A stretch of 64,000 nucleotides of DNA from Aphanomyces cochlioides (lineage: Eukaryota > Oomycota > Saprolegniomycetes > Saprolegniales > Verrucalvaceae): assembly GCA_019828595.1 (NCBI GenBank), contig JAHQRK010000006.1, positions 1,054,001-1,118,000 of the forward strand. Reading direction: 5' to 3'. Shown here one piece after another: positions 9,669-19,949 of this stretch. A program made the translations under genes and the position numbers. The stretch's first letter is position 1, and each line of letters opens with the position of its first letter. Under the pieces are notes generated by a model that worked only from the letters and a program-made list of their open reading frames with translations, made no database searches and was not told where the DNA came from.

Positions 9669-11148
9669 CAGTAAAACCCCGAGATAGTCACATCAATTTT
9701 CAGAGTATAGTTTATAAATTTGTAAAGGTATAAGACTATAAGGTTACGTCATGTTATCATTCATGTCATTAAACCAGGCAAATTTAAAGCTCAATTGCAT
9801 TGATCGAGTTATCCAATTCACACAGTTCTTCATCGAGGATTGCTGTATGGCGCCAACAATTCGAAATTGTTGACTCAGTGACCTCTTGCCACGCTGCTTG
9901 GGCCCATTGCATTGCTTCAAGAACATTGACTTCAAAGAGCTTCTTGGCATGGGAAGGAGAAATATTCTCCTTTCCAACTGTTCGCAACAATTTTTCGGCT
10001 TTTTGAATTGTGTCTTGAGTCTTCATTCTTGACAATTTCGCCTTGAATGATCGAATCACACGCATCTTGCGGCTGCAAAAACGACGTCGTGTTGGGAGGG
10101 AGCATGACAATACTCGTGTTGGACAATTCACCCTCATACTGATGAGAGGATGCATTGTCCAACAGGAGTAGTACATGCCTCTTCTCAGCACACATTTGGG
10201 CGTTGAATTTCTCGAGCCAGGAGCCAAAAACGGATCTTGTCATCCACGCTTTCTTCGTACTTGCATATTGTACACCAAGCTCGCATGGCGAAGCTCGCCC
10301 AAAGCATCGTGGACGGTTGGCAGAGCCCACAAATAGCAAAGGAGGCTTGCACGTTCCAGCTGCATTGGACGTGATAGCCACCGTAATCTTCTTGTTCTGT
10401 TTACGTCCATTAAACGGCTTCGTTGACATACACATTGATGGAACTGAGCAGTAAAAAAACGCTGTCTCATCCATATTGAATATGTCAGCCTTGACAAAGT
10501 TTCGGGTAGACAAAAGCATCTCAGCTCTACCTGAATTAACGACATCGATATCCGTTGACGCCGATTCACCATAAAGTCTTCTCGATTTTATGTTGTATCG
10601 TCGTTTGAAACGATCCAACCAACCATTCGACAATGCAGTTTCAATGCCTTTCTGAGCAAGAAGTTGTATGGCCTTTTCGACGATAACATTGCCATCCACG
10701 ATGGGGATTTTTAAGTCTTCCCAGACCTGGAGATGTGTGGTTTAACAATATATAAGATCAATTTATTATCGCACCTTAATCCATTCATACAATTCTGTCT
10801 CCATGTCGGGATATTTGCAGTCGATCTTGGCTTTTCGTGAGAGATGGCAGGTCTCAACTACCGGATACTTCAGGATTTTTGAAACCGTTGATCGATCAAG
10901 GCGCTTGGTCAACTTGAATTCATGTTTGGCCCAGTCTGCCAATTCGTCGTGAGTCTTCTCTGGGAACCGATTGTGCTCTTCTTTGATCTTGAGCTTGTCG
11001 GCGAGACTGATACGTTGGCGATGCATTGAGATTCAAAGTTAGCGTTGCCACCACTTATTCTTTCACCTTTCAAATTTTATTGGATATAAAGTATCAATTT
11101 ATATAAAATATAAAATTAGAAAGGTGTGACTAACTCGGGGTTTTACTG
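9669..11148 (-). mobile_element. pogo/Tigger-like element nested in the MULE
   Basis: Ends read CAGTAAAACCCCGAG plus TAGTCAC on both strands (22 of 23 bp match), each flanked by TA (9667-9668, 11149-11150). The element is 1480 bp and encodes one spliced minus-strand transposase with a CENP-B-like N-terminus. It lies between the MULE transposase and the MULE right half, so it arrived after the MULE. Confidence 0.85.
9784..11026 (-). pseudogene. pogo-like transposase (CENP-B HTH + DDE_1), one frameshift
   Basis: ATG at 11026. Exon 1 (to 10775) holds a CENP-B N-terminal helix-turn-helix (RISLADKLKIKEEHNRF). A 48-bp intron (10727-10774, GTGCGA...CCAG) is removed in phase 0. Exon 2 has the second DNA-binding part (GWLDRFKRRYNI) and the catalytic core: first Asp in FNMDETAFFY, second in LLLLDNASSHQ, third in TSFLQPQDA, 30 residues after the second (DD30D). 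Just after the third Asp, near 10067, the frame shifts; the natural C-terminus continues in the other frame to the stop at 9784. One indel therefore separates an otherwise complete gene from function. Typical pogo transposases are 400-500 residues, which fits. Confidence 0.8.
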
Positions 11149-11289
11149 TACCTTTTACAATGAACGTGCTAGAAATATGCTTACCCTTCCGCCTAAAGTA
11201 AATATGATGTCAAATGACTTACCATATATTCCCAATGAGTGTGCATAATCGTTCTGTCGTGCGATTATAACGATGTGCAAAAATTTTAC

Positions 11290-11313
11290 AGTAACCCTCC
11301 CTAAATAGTCACA
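11290..11313 (+). repeat. solo end of a related pogo-like family
   Basis: TACAGTAACCC at 11288 continues to AAATAGTCAC, closely resembling the pogo end at 9669 (CAGT...TAGTCAC) with the same preceding TA. No matching opposite end was seen in the following kilobase. It may be a remnant of a sister family using a similar transposase. Confidence 0.4.
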
Positions 11314-11851
11314 AGGTATGGAAGTTTATTGAATTAACCAGGGACTTGCACGAGCTATGTATGTTTTGAAGATTTAGATGAGTATACGCTCCATACTTGA
11401 CCTGGGAGATGTACCTTCAGTTGTAAGCGGTAGGAATTTTATAAGCGCAGTTCATCGTTCGCAAATACATCTGAGGAGGCTGTCTCTCCATTAAAGACAA
11501 ATGAGATGAAGCAAATCCAGGAGAATGGCATCTCCGTGATGATGTGAGTCTTGACTTAGGAGCAGGGAGTAGAACAGCAGAGGAGTCAGTGGGCAGAGAG
11601 ATGTAGCAGCACCAGCTGAAACTACAACAATGATAGGGACGCAGAGTTGTCAGTTCGCTTAAGTATAACCATCCTCAAGTATGCTCGGTTCGAATCCCCA
11701 CTAGACGATATCAACGACGTGTCAGCAACAACATCCTCAGCCCACCCCGCCTTCGTAAAGTACTACGAACTTTGAATCAGTTTTGTTACCATTCTATACT
11801 GCGTTTTAAATAGGTAGAGCTAGGGCTTTGGACATGACCTTTGACGACACC

Positions 11852-12001
11852 GGTCTCTCTCAAGGCGGTGACAAAGGTGCTGCTCATGATGCCTAGTAAC
11901 TTCAACAACACGATAAACGCAAAATTTCTTAGAATGTGTTTGTGTATAGAATCCTTTGACGCGGCAGTAACCCTCGATAGCTTTTTATAACCTAATTCAA
12001 T
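11852..12001 (+). repeat. 150-bp tandem duplication, unit 1 (intact)
   Basis: Starts GGTCTCTCTCAAGGCGG and ends AACCTAATTCAAT. Unit 2 follows directly at 12002 but is interrupted after 84 bp by the Harbinger-like element and finishes at 14608-14673. I find one difference (CAGTAACCC versus CAGTAATCC). The unit is exactly 50 codons and is open on the minus strand, giving a duplicated 50-residue stretch (LLKLLGIMSSTFVTALRET). Confidence 0.9.
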
Positions 12002-12256
12002 GGTCTCTCTCAAGGCGGTGACAAAGGTGCTGCTCATGATGCCTAGTAACTTCAACAACACGATAAACGCAAAATTTCTTAGAATAGAGAATTTTCGGAG
12101 ATCAGTTGACTTTCACTTTCACCCAAGATTTTGAGCTCCAGTCCGGGCAGCATCAAGACCCCAAAATTCGATTTTCGAACCGTTTTGATTTTGACTTTGA
12201 GCTTGTCCGGATAAATGTAATAGAATCACCAATCGATTCAGTCCACCAAAATCACA

Positions 12257-13052
12257 ATGGAGAGCACACATCGAGATTCCGACGACGACCTCGATGTAAT
12301 CCCGATTCCTATCACAGCAAGTCAAGCGGGCAGTCATGGCCAATTTACTGCGCGTGATGATGTTATACTTTGTCAGTATATGAATGTTGTTAAACCATGG
12401 CTTGCTACGCAAAGGATGATCATGAATCGATGGGACGACGTTGCAGACAAGCTATCCAAGAACCCAGAGTGTCGTTTGGCTAAAGATGGTGCGGCTTGTA
12501 AAACTCGTTGGGGCCGCATACGTGACATGCACGTTAGTGGAAACAAAAAGTCTGCGCGTCAATCGGGAACGACAGAAGACTACAGCGAGCGAGAAATAAT
12601 TATAGAAGACCTCATGGCTCAGATCATTGACCACGAAGAACAAGTCAAGTCAAAGCGCAAAAAATCTAAGAGCAAAGCCGGGGCCATTGAAAGATCTGGA
12701 CTGGTCATGAGACAAATGGCAATGGATGCATTGTGTGAGAGCTCGTCGTCTTGTGAAAGCGAGAGTGAAAACTCTGTGGAGTCAAGTAAAAAAAGTGCCG
12801 CAAGGAAAAAAGAGCACAACCCAGTATCGAGATGAGGCGATCAATAAGATCGTCGATAGCGTACTCCAAGCCGACAATGACCAGCGTGAGAGCAGCAAAG
12901 AGGAAGAGAGCAACATATCGAAGGTGTTAGCCTTCATGGAGAAGCAAAATGAATTGGCAGCCGAGCGTGAGAAACGTTTTCACGAGTTCATGTTGCAGTC
13001 CATGGCAATCATGTCGCGCTTTGCCAGAAATGGATCATCACCAAGCCCGTAG
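12257..13052 (+). pseudogene. Harbinger Myb/SANT-like DNA-binding protein, frameshifted
   Basis: ATG 12257 opens a frame with a trihelix/Myb-like domain (residues ~30-95: FTARDDVILCQYMNVVKPW ... CKTRWGRIRDMH), which would bind the element ends and recruit the nuclease. An acidic-Ser/Lys linker follows. Near 12790-12830 the frame shifts; the remainder (AINKIVDSVLQADNDQ, then a Glu/Lys-rich coiled coil with FHEFMLQSMAIMSRF) continues in the other frame to TAG at 13050-13052. I see no intron that would join the frames. Confidence 0.7.
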
Positions 13053-13237
13053 ACATCGATTCAATTAATGTAATTTGTTTGGAGTAAAATAATTATCAAA
13101 ATTAAATAGAAAGATGTACAGTGTAATATAAAATTGTTAAATATTTGTTTATCTTCGATAAAGTATAGAATATACTTAAACATTAAAATTCTGAATAGTA
13201 ATTTACACGTTTTTAATCATGTACAGCAATTATATTT

Positions 13238-14232
13238 TTATTGCTGGAGATACTCGTCCAAGGTCGGCGGCCGCAGACCAAAGAACATGCTGATTTGGTT
13301 GCCGTCGGGCTGAAGACAGCAGTGGCAATTGGCTAGAAGCGTTGCAACAAGGAACACTTTCCCGACTGGTGCTTTTCGAGCTCGCATCTTTTTGTCGTGG
13401 TGCAGATGAGACCACAATACTTTCAAGCGACCAAATGACCACTCCACGCTTCACGTACAGCACTCATGCGAACGTTGAAGCGCTTTTGACTTTTGGAGAT
13501 TCCAACGCTTGGAAAAGTTGACATGATGTAGTTAGAACAAGCGTAAGCAGGATCGCCATAGATCACTTTGTTATCAAACTTTCGATTTGACGCAAGCTTG
13601 TCCAACAGACCCGACATAGACAGCATGGTAGAATCATGACGGCGGCCTTCGACAGGCCCAAACATTGCCTGCATGATTCCGTCAGGGGTCGTGACGGCTT
13701 GGAAGTTGAGGCAATGACGACGCGGATGGCCATTATAGACTGAACGTTGTAGATTTTCGGCGTAACTGCCACCACGGCGGCGTGATGGTCGGGAAATGTA
13801 AAGCTTTGTTCCTATTAAAGACATCACAGTGAGTTGTAATCTATTTCTGAATCTTGATATACCATCAATGAATCCCCAGCATCCTTGTACCTTTGTGCCC
13901 TTGTCTTGAATCGCACTGCAATACATATCCAGGCGAGAGGTAATAAGCGCGGTGTTGAACTCAATCAACTTGTCATATCTGGCGTATATTTCGCGTATGG
14001 TGTGCAAAAAGATTCGACTTGTGGCCCCTAAGGAGCGTCCTATCTCATCTGCGACTGTAAATAGCTTGCATGGCTCCGACAGACGACGGCACACGATTGC
14101 AAGGGCTTCGAGGCTCGATACATTGTCGCCAACGCTTGTGACAACACGTGCACTGGACAAGAGTTTGGTAGCTAGTTCACGGAGCTGAGGAATCGTGAAA
14201 CGGTAGCGCTCGATGGCGGTCGCGTCATCCAT
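13238..14232 (-). pseudogene. Harbinger HARBI1-type nuclease, one frameshift
   Basis: ATG 14232. A 51-bp in-frame intron (13812-13862, GTATATC...AATAG) interrupts the first catalytic block; splicing gives GFIDGTKLYISRPS. The second Asp is in VIYGDPAYACS. The Glu block continues after a one-base loss near 13447: the annotated frame reads AVREAWSG and stops, whereas the shifted frame gives VEWSFGRLKVLW and runs to the stop at 13238. Reads as a complete DDE_4 nuclease apart from that indel. It is convergent with the Myb-like partner. Confidence 0.75.
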
Positions 14233-14673
14233 GTTCTCATCGAACGAGTTTGTGCTGTTGATTCGAGGGACCTGTCGCTTTAGTCAAAAGAGTTTGCTTC
14301 TGTAAAGCAGCTGTAGGATATGGACAACGCGGGACGTGTTGCCGCGACATGCTGCATATGAGTGCTGCAGCCTGCTTTGAGCTCAGCGGTGGCGCAACAT
14401 AAGCCATTCAAAAGAGGAATCGTACTGATCAAGCTATCCGGTTACTCCTTGCAAACTATAGCTCAAAACGAGTTGAGCTTCGATGGTCTGGGGCTCAAAA
14501 GTATTTTTGCTCCAGACGAAGGTGATTTTTCAGCACCCAATGAAATCACGCCGTTTCGAAAATGAAAGTGAAGATGAAGGTCAAAGGCCCTCCGAAAATT
14601 CTCTAATGTGTTTGTGTATAGAATCCTTTGACGCGGCAGTAATCCTCGATAGCTTTTTATAACCTAATTCAAT

Positions 14674-15234
14674 GCTGTCGTAGATATCTTGACTGGCACT
14701 TTGGAAAAAAGACAAAGCAGCAAGGATCCCTGAGACCACTTCGAAACCTTTTAAATGGTGTCTTGGTGACCTTGAAAGTCACGAATATTTCGTAGTAAGT
14801 TTGGAAGGGGGTGTTATCTGCCTAGCGCTAAGAGTAATTCTGCTCGAAGCCAAGGAGGACGAATATTAATGTTCATTCCAATTCAGCTTCGAAAACTACT
14901 TAGCTACCAATGAGTAGAGCTTTGGCATAGTTCTTTCCTCAATGAGGCCTTGAATGCCAAGTGACCTCTCCTTTTGTCCTTTGCAAATGCCTTGATCTTT
15001 GCTCGTATCACGGGACAATGAAAGGAGATTTCATTTGTTTCTTGTCTCAGTTTGGCAGCAACATTTAACCCATCTCTGAGACATACATTCAATATTTTCA
15101 GTTGCCAGACGAGATTGAAACGTTTGACAGAGCTCACAGAAACAGCGAAAAACATTATCATGCACCAATTGGAGCTTTTCATTTTACTTGTTTTTTTACA
15201 TGTTTTGCAGAAAAGCAAAATGCACATTTTGAGA
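14674..15234 (-). other. unassigned coding-like segments inside the MULE right half
   Basis: On the minus strand 15234-14904 is open (KRFNLVWQLKILNVCLRDGL ... FAKDKRRGHLAFKASLRKEL). About 14825-14770 (FQTYYEIFVTFK) and 14757-14610 (FEVVSGILAALSFFQSASQD) are also open, the last continuing through the 50-residue repeat to 11786. They could be exons of one gene, with the Harbinger interrupting it, or unrelated open stretches. No family recognised. Captured host gene fragments are common in MULEs, so this is a candidate, not a demonstrated gene. Confidence 0.3.
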
Positions 15235-15312
15235 GTGATACAGTATTTTAAAATACAATTTGGGGGGGGAATAGCCAAAAAAGGGGGGAAATAGTCATTT
15301 CCTTCATGTATT
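15235..15312 (-). repeat. right terminal inverted repeat of the MULE
   Basis: Inverted partner of 7511-7589. The G8 tract at 15262-15269 corresponds to the C8 tract of the left end. Beyond 15312 the similarity ends. Confidence 0.8.
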
Positions 15313-16930
15313 GTATTGTGTTTGGAATTTGCACGACAGAGGTCAAGCAGATTCTGATTGATCAAAATTGAGATTATTTTATTCAATTAGATTAAGATGT
15401 ATTCACTTCATCGAAGTCGATACAACTTATGAGTAGATTCAAAACCCAAGCACTAAGAAGCGTAGTGCTCATTGTCCAGGAGCTAGTTCATGAGGTTCAG
15501 TATGTGAGGTTATGATAGTTGCGTATCTCTAATGCTCCTATCGTAGAATTGATCCAGCACAACTAGGGCAAACAGAATTTAGTCTTTCTTGTTTTACTTG
15601 ACAATGATAGTTTGAGCTCTGTGGTCACAGAGTACTCGCTGCAAAGCAAGCTGAGTCGAATTTAAATGCAAGCGTAAGGAACAGGTTTGGAGATGAAATA
15701 TGCCGCCTATTGTAGGGTGATCACATATTTTTATTGGGCAGAACAGACAATTTACTTTTACTGATCATTGCAAACAGGCTTGAATGACACAAGTCTTGCT
15801 GCCACGACTGTCACTTGTCAGTGCTCATTTAGCTACAATCAAGAGGTCGGAGTTAGCTCGATCAACCCATTTACTAAGTTAAATATATGCATCATATCTG
15901 TTGTGGTGCCAGTTCAACAACATAGACCCGCACAGACCCCTGTTTTTCATTGCGCCATCATACAGGCAAGCGACCCTCCAGTCGACTAATATATTCGTCG
16001 CGCCAAAAGGAGCTTGCGATCAAGCGCCAACCTACGGATAAATGCATATTTTGTCCAATTAGAATCGCCCAGTTGTGCATGACCTGTGTCGTGCAAATTC
16101 CATACTACTCTGGTCCATAATATCAGCAACATTTGGGGTATAATTGGTGGATTAAGGCTATTTCTACAGTAAAATCGATGCTGATTGGTTTATAAAACAG
16201 AGCACAAAAAGAGCTTTGATTGGACACTTTTTGATCTTCAAACGGAGTTCTGGTTGTGAAATGACAGAAGTGTAAAAATTCCAAAAAATTGACGACCAGT
16301 AGATTATGATGTGCGCCATCAAATAGACGAAGCTTAGACTTATGAGAGAGAGTAATTAAGTAAAGCACACTTTGTACTACATTGTGGTCAAGCTAGAATT
16401 GCCGCTCGGAAACACAATACGTTCATCACAGCACAAACGCTGTTAAATGGTAAGGTTTGAGTTTCTCAAGCTCTATTTAATCATCAGACAGGAACCCTGT
16501 CAGATCTACGGGTTGTATACCGTCTATGTGAAGCTAAATAGACCTCTTAACTGCTCCAACAACCAGCTATTGACGACAATCTTGCTCTCATCAACTACGT
16601 TGGCACTAAATAGTGCCCAGTGTCACAAATGAAGTATACAAAAAACAAGTGTGTCAAATACTGTGTAATCCAAATGTTGCTCATAATGCGGACCAGAGTA
16701 GTATCTTTTAGCATAAACTCATTATCTTGATTAAAGTATACTATTTGGTCTCACATCCTGTATCAAAAAAGAATTTGCAGGATGTCTGTCGTACACGAAG
16801 AGGTTTAACCGGATATCTGTCGTGCAAAAACCGTATTATGTCACTGGAAAAACGAAATCGGACTACAGCTGTAATTGCCTTTGTGTTTAAAACATGTTCA
16901 ATTCAAACTTTCGTTCACTTTTTTATATAC
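15313..16930. other. 1.6 kb without recognisable genes
   Basis: AT-rich sequence with only short frames on both strands; nothing assignable. Probably decayed repeats. Confidence 0.6.
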
Positions 16931-17453
16931 CCGCGGAAAACAAAAAAAGACTTATTGCCAATCAGAAAGTTTGGAGTTACGTATACAGCGCAACAGAGCA
17001 CATCTCTAGCTACATTTCAAGCCTATTTGCGACCCAAGAAGTGAAATAAGCGCCGAGAACGGAGCCCGTGAAGGTGGCGATCGGCCGATTTTGAAAAAAA
17101 CTTTTTTTGTATTTTTGGATTCGTCTCGTTGAGATCTATCGTTTCCACTTGTTTAAATCAGTCTGGAACTACCGGTAGTACTGAATTGAATCAGTCTGGA
17201 ACTACCGGTAGTACTGAATTGACTGATTTAAACAAGTGGAAACGATAGATCTCAACGAGACGAATCCAAAAATACAAAAAAAGTTTTTTTTCAAAATCGG
17301 CCGATCGCCTCCTTCACGGGCTCCGTTCTCGGCGCTTATTTCACTTCTTGGGTCGCAAATAGGCTTGAAATGTAGCTAGAGATGTGCTCTGTTGCGCTGT
17401 ATACGTAACTCCAAACTGTCTGATTGGCAATAAGTCTTTTTTGTTTTCTGCGG
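16931..17453. repeat. giant palindrome: 232-bp arms, 59-bp spacer
   Basis: 16931-17162 and 17222-17453 are reverse complements with only a few differences by eye (e.g. GTGGCGATCGG versus GGAGGCGATCGG, and A7 versus A6). The 59-bp spacer is a tandem pair of a 33-bp unit around the perfect palindrome ACTACCGGTAGT. Each arm contains the same 3' gene end (GVTYTAQQSTSLATFQAYL... stop), so transcription through both arms would give a long hairpin RNA. It could be a foldback element or an inverted duplication of a gene end. Confidence 0.9.
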
Positions 17454-17590
17454 CTTCATATGGTTGAAGATGATGGGGCATGTTGACGACGACACCAAAG
17501 GATTTGACAGTCTTCATCCAGGTCATTTTCTCTAACGAGTCCATCGTCAAGGCTTTGCGATGAGTCTGGCCGTGTCGACACGCTCCTCTT
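17341..17590 (-). pseudogene. 3' end of an unidentified, probably transposon-derived gene
   Basis: Open on the minus strand from about 17590 (GACRHGQTHRKALTMDSLEK) to a stop at 17341. The last ~37 codons lie in the right arm of the palindrome; the left arm carries the same end on the plus strand (to 17044). Basic, no membrane segment. The middle part (MTWMKTVKSFGVVVNMPHH) is outside the palindrome, so the right copy is the longer one. I do not recognise the family. An upstream stop leaves it without a start. Confidence 0.35.
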
Positions 17591-17896
17591 TGCAGTTAAA
17601 CGAAAATAGAAGTTGCAATGCCGACGAGAATGGATGCATTCGCCCAACCAGTGTCTTGCTCGCTGGATTCAGCCGTACAGGAGAGACGTAGAACATCTTT
17701 CATCTCGTGTTGAGGTGAGACTAGCCATCAGAAAGGTATTATTGCATCGTGGACATTGCCTGCTCTTGCCATTTTTGCTGTTGATATGGCTGCCGAGTGG
17801 TCTGATGGGTTTTGTGCTGCACAAACCATAGCATCGCTCTCTGACTTGATGAAATGATAAGATCGCATGACGCTTTCAATCAAAGGCCACCTCACG

Positions 17897-18694
17897 TTAG
17901 TATTTGTCTTTGTTCTTAGCTTGTATTCTAAACAAGATGTCTGTTCGCATGACGTACTTTTGGTTCGCAATGGTCACGTCCGAGTGGTCAAGTGGAGCTC
18001 CAGCATGGTAGAGGCAATGTTCAAAGAGTACGACACGGCCAGTCTTGGGCACAACTGCGACGCCGGCATCGCGAGTCGGGTTGGCAGGATCCAAGTAGAG
18101 GGTTTCGCCGCCGTTGAAATCAACTCCACCGCCATTGTTCAAATAGATGAGCACTGTGATGAGGCTTTCACTTCCTACATCCTCGTGACGAATCCAAACA
18201 GCGAGAGTCAACGTACCAGTGGCTTCATCAGGGACAATTCGGTCGTAGTGTGGCTCGAAGCGATCGTCACCTTCATAGCGAAGCAAACGAAGGCGCGGTG
18301 CAAGACCGAGAGGCATGCCGCAGCCTTCCCTTTCCGAATATCTACACCGTTATGTCAAGATTCAATCGAGGTCACTTCGTCGGTACTTGTAAATCGACGC
18401 GAATGCTTCGCTGTTGAGAATCCGCTGCCAGATAATATTAGCAAACTGTTGGTTTTCCATCACCGACAAGCAGTATTCTGTCTTGGACGCGCGCTGGTCA
18501 CCTTGAGGATGAAGCTTTGACAGAGCTTGACTCACGCTCTTCAACGCCGGGGACATTCGGTTGATCAACGCTCGGCATTCAGCTTCAGTCAAGACCGAGT
18601 CTAAGACTTCAAACATGCACTCCTCCTGGGCGCAGCCATAGCGATGGGCATTTGAAGGAAGGATCGGCTTCTCTGCCAGCGTCGGCTCGGCCAT
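17897..18694 (-). CDS. prolyl-4-hydroxylase-like 2-oxoglutarate/Fe(II) dioxygenase
   Basis: Spliced from two exons, 18694-18387 and 18341-17897, removing a 45-bp intron (18342-18386, GTACCG...TGTAG). I start at ATG 18694; the frame is open further up but has no other ATG. About 250 residues. The N-terminal part (FEVLDSVLTEAECRALINRM) precedes the double-stranded beta-helix core: iron ligands H-x-D in FEPHYDRIV and the distal His in CLYHAGAPL, with the 2-oxoglutarate-binding basic residue likely in KYVMRTDILF. The Gly-rich strand YLNNGGGVDFNGGETLY is typical of the P4H family. No signal peptide was seen, so it is probably cytosolic. It would hydroxylate a protein side chain; the substrate cannot be told. 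Confidence 0.8.
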
Positions 18695-18908
18695 CTTCTT
18701 GGGCACAAGGTTGAAGTGACTGACTGGCTTGGGCTGTCGAGTTTCTCCATATCCGGATAAAGGACCAAACTGTAACGGCCGCCGTTTCTTTGTGTCAATC
18801 GACAACAACGATCGCCATGGCCGCGGCAGTTTCGTGGCTCTTTCTGGAGCTCCTCACGAGCTCAATGCCTTCAAATTGCGTGGCCATGTAGATATGATGG
18901 TCATTTGA

Positions 18909-19155
18909 TCAAGGTATGGCTTGGAAGCGAATCGACATGAACGAGGAATCCAGGGAGAATCGCATTGTGTGGAATGGAATTTCAATCCTGGAGCCCTTAT
19001 TCAGCTCCATGATAGCATGCACTAATGGTGGATCGAAGAAGACGACTTCGGCTATATTCTAGCGCGGTGGAACAAATTCCCATCAGGACTTTGTTCAATG
19101 CTCTGGATTTTGATGACAATTTAGTCTGGCAACGCTGGCAATGGACGCATTCGTG
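18909..19155 (-). other. possible small gene or gene remnant
   Basis: Between the dioxygenase and COMM-domain genes the minus strand is open at 19058-18909 (NIAEVVFFDPPLVHAIMELN, stop 18909-18911). Upstream, 19152-19090 reads CVHCQRCQTKLSSKSRALNK. A GT...AG interval of only 31 bp (19059-19089) would join them in frame. No ATG was found upstream, and 31 bp is shorter than the other introns here. Could be a real short gene or chance. Confidence 0.25.
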
Positions 19156-19194
19156 GAAGATTCAAGGATGTGGATTGAGTGAATCAAGCGTGTT

Positions 19195-19949
19195 TCACCT
19201 CTTTAGGAAGAACATGTGTGCTTGGAGAGCTTCCATGTTGGCGAGAAAGAGGTAGAAGTTGTCGACTGAGAGTTCAATCGTTTCTGTCTCGAGCTCGGGC
19301 TTTCCTTTGTCCATGTGGAACGTCAACTGAACGAAGACTGTTCCCAGCTATTCAAATATCAATTGGCAACGCAAGGAGTTATCTTACCTCAGGCATGTGG
19401 TTTGTGGCGGCTGTGATGACCAACTTCCATGTCAGTTTGACAAAGCTCGTGGACATGACCAGGGCTTGATGGACTCGTTGAAGCAAAGCAGAGCGGTGCG
19501 TTTCCCAATGCGAGGCAAATAATTTAGCTGGAGCCAACTCCATGCCTGCGAAGGTTGTCAGTCACGAACAGATCCACTTAAGGCATACCAGCTTTATTCA
19601 ATTGCTCGATGAAGTCTCTGGGGGAAAGGCTCTCTTGCACTGCATGACTAACAAGCTCAAACGTGTGTTGAATCGTTTTCTACGAGATCGATTCAACAAA
19701 AGCTCAATGGGAAGTTGAAAACCTTGAGTGGCTTGAGATTCATATTGTGTTTAGCTGCGAATTCACTCGCAAGTTTCGATAAATCGTGGTCCTAGACACG
19801 ATATCAAGCGATTCATATGCAAATTGTACCTGGGGAGCTAAGCAGTAGGCAAACAGAAGCGACATAAACTCGCCTTGCATCGCCTCCGGCATCGCATTCA
19901 CGTTGCTCGCCATTGTCATGGGAAATCTTTCGGAATAAAGTCCATTCAT
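19195..19949 (-). CDS. COMM domain-containing protein
   Basis: Five exons, hidden by four tiny introns: 19792-19829 (38 bp), 19680-19722 (43), 19546-19588 (43) and 19348-19387 (40), all GT-AG. ATG 19949, TGA 19195-19197, about 196 residues, the usual COMMD length. The N-terminal helical half (MSLLFAYCLAPQ ... FELVSHAVQESLSPRDFIEQ) is followed by the COMM domain at the C-terminus: FVKLTWKLVITAATNHMPE, then VFVQLTFHMDKG, ETIELSVDNFYLFLANMEAL. The TWK...LELS...FYLFL...L layout is the family signature. COMMD proteins assemble into the Commander complex for endosomal recycling. I cannot assign which of the ten paralogues. Confidence 0.8.

Larger units (their letters stand above)
12086..14604. mobile_element. 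PIF/Harbinger-like two-gene element
   Basis: Ends AGAGAATTTTCGGAG (12086) and its reverse complement (to 14604), with CTTTCACTTTC-like subterminal similarity. The 3-bp AAT target duplication is proven by the empty site in the adjacent repeat unit. Two genes point toward each other: a Myb/SANT-like DNA-binding protein (+) and a HARBI1-type nuclease (-), the standard two-component arrangement. Each carries a single frameshift, so the copy is probably inactive. Confidence 0.9.
12002..14673 (+). repeat. 150-bp tandem duplication, unit 2, split by an insertion
   Basis: 84 bp at 12002-12085 plus 66 bp at 14608-14673 reconstitute the unit. The three bases AAT occur on both sides of the insertion (12083-12085 and 14605-14607) but once in unit 1 (11933-11935), which demonstrates a 3-bp target duplication. 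Confidence 0.9.
7511..15312. mobile_element. ~7.8-kb Mutator-like (MULE) element hosting nested insertions
   Basis: Sequence 7511-7589 reappears inverted at 15235-15312, including the unusual run AAATGACTATTTCCCC, a C/G8 tract and ATTTTAAAATACTGTAT. The transposase gene starts just inside the left repeat. The 7.8-kb length is inflated by a 1.48-kb pogo-like element and a 2.52-kb Harbinger-like element; without them the MULE is about 3.8 kb. I could not see a clear 8-11-bp target duplication, so the exact ends are uncertain by about 10 bp. Confidence 0.75.

Noticed and set aside
13952..14188. plus-strand open frame over the Harbinger nuclease
   Set aside because: Shadow of the nuclease gene on the opposite strand.
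14362..14607. possible gene next to the Harbinger right end
   Set aside because: Short frame inside the element, explained by its subterminal sequence.
17867..18520. 217-codon plus-strand open frame
   Set aside because: It lies antisense to the dioxygenase exons, which have clear catalytic motifs; the plus frame has none.
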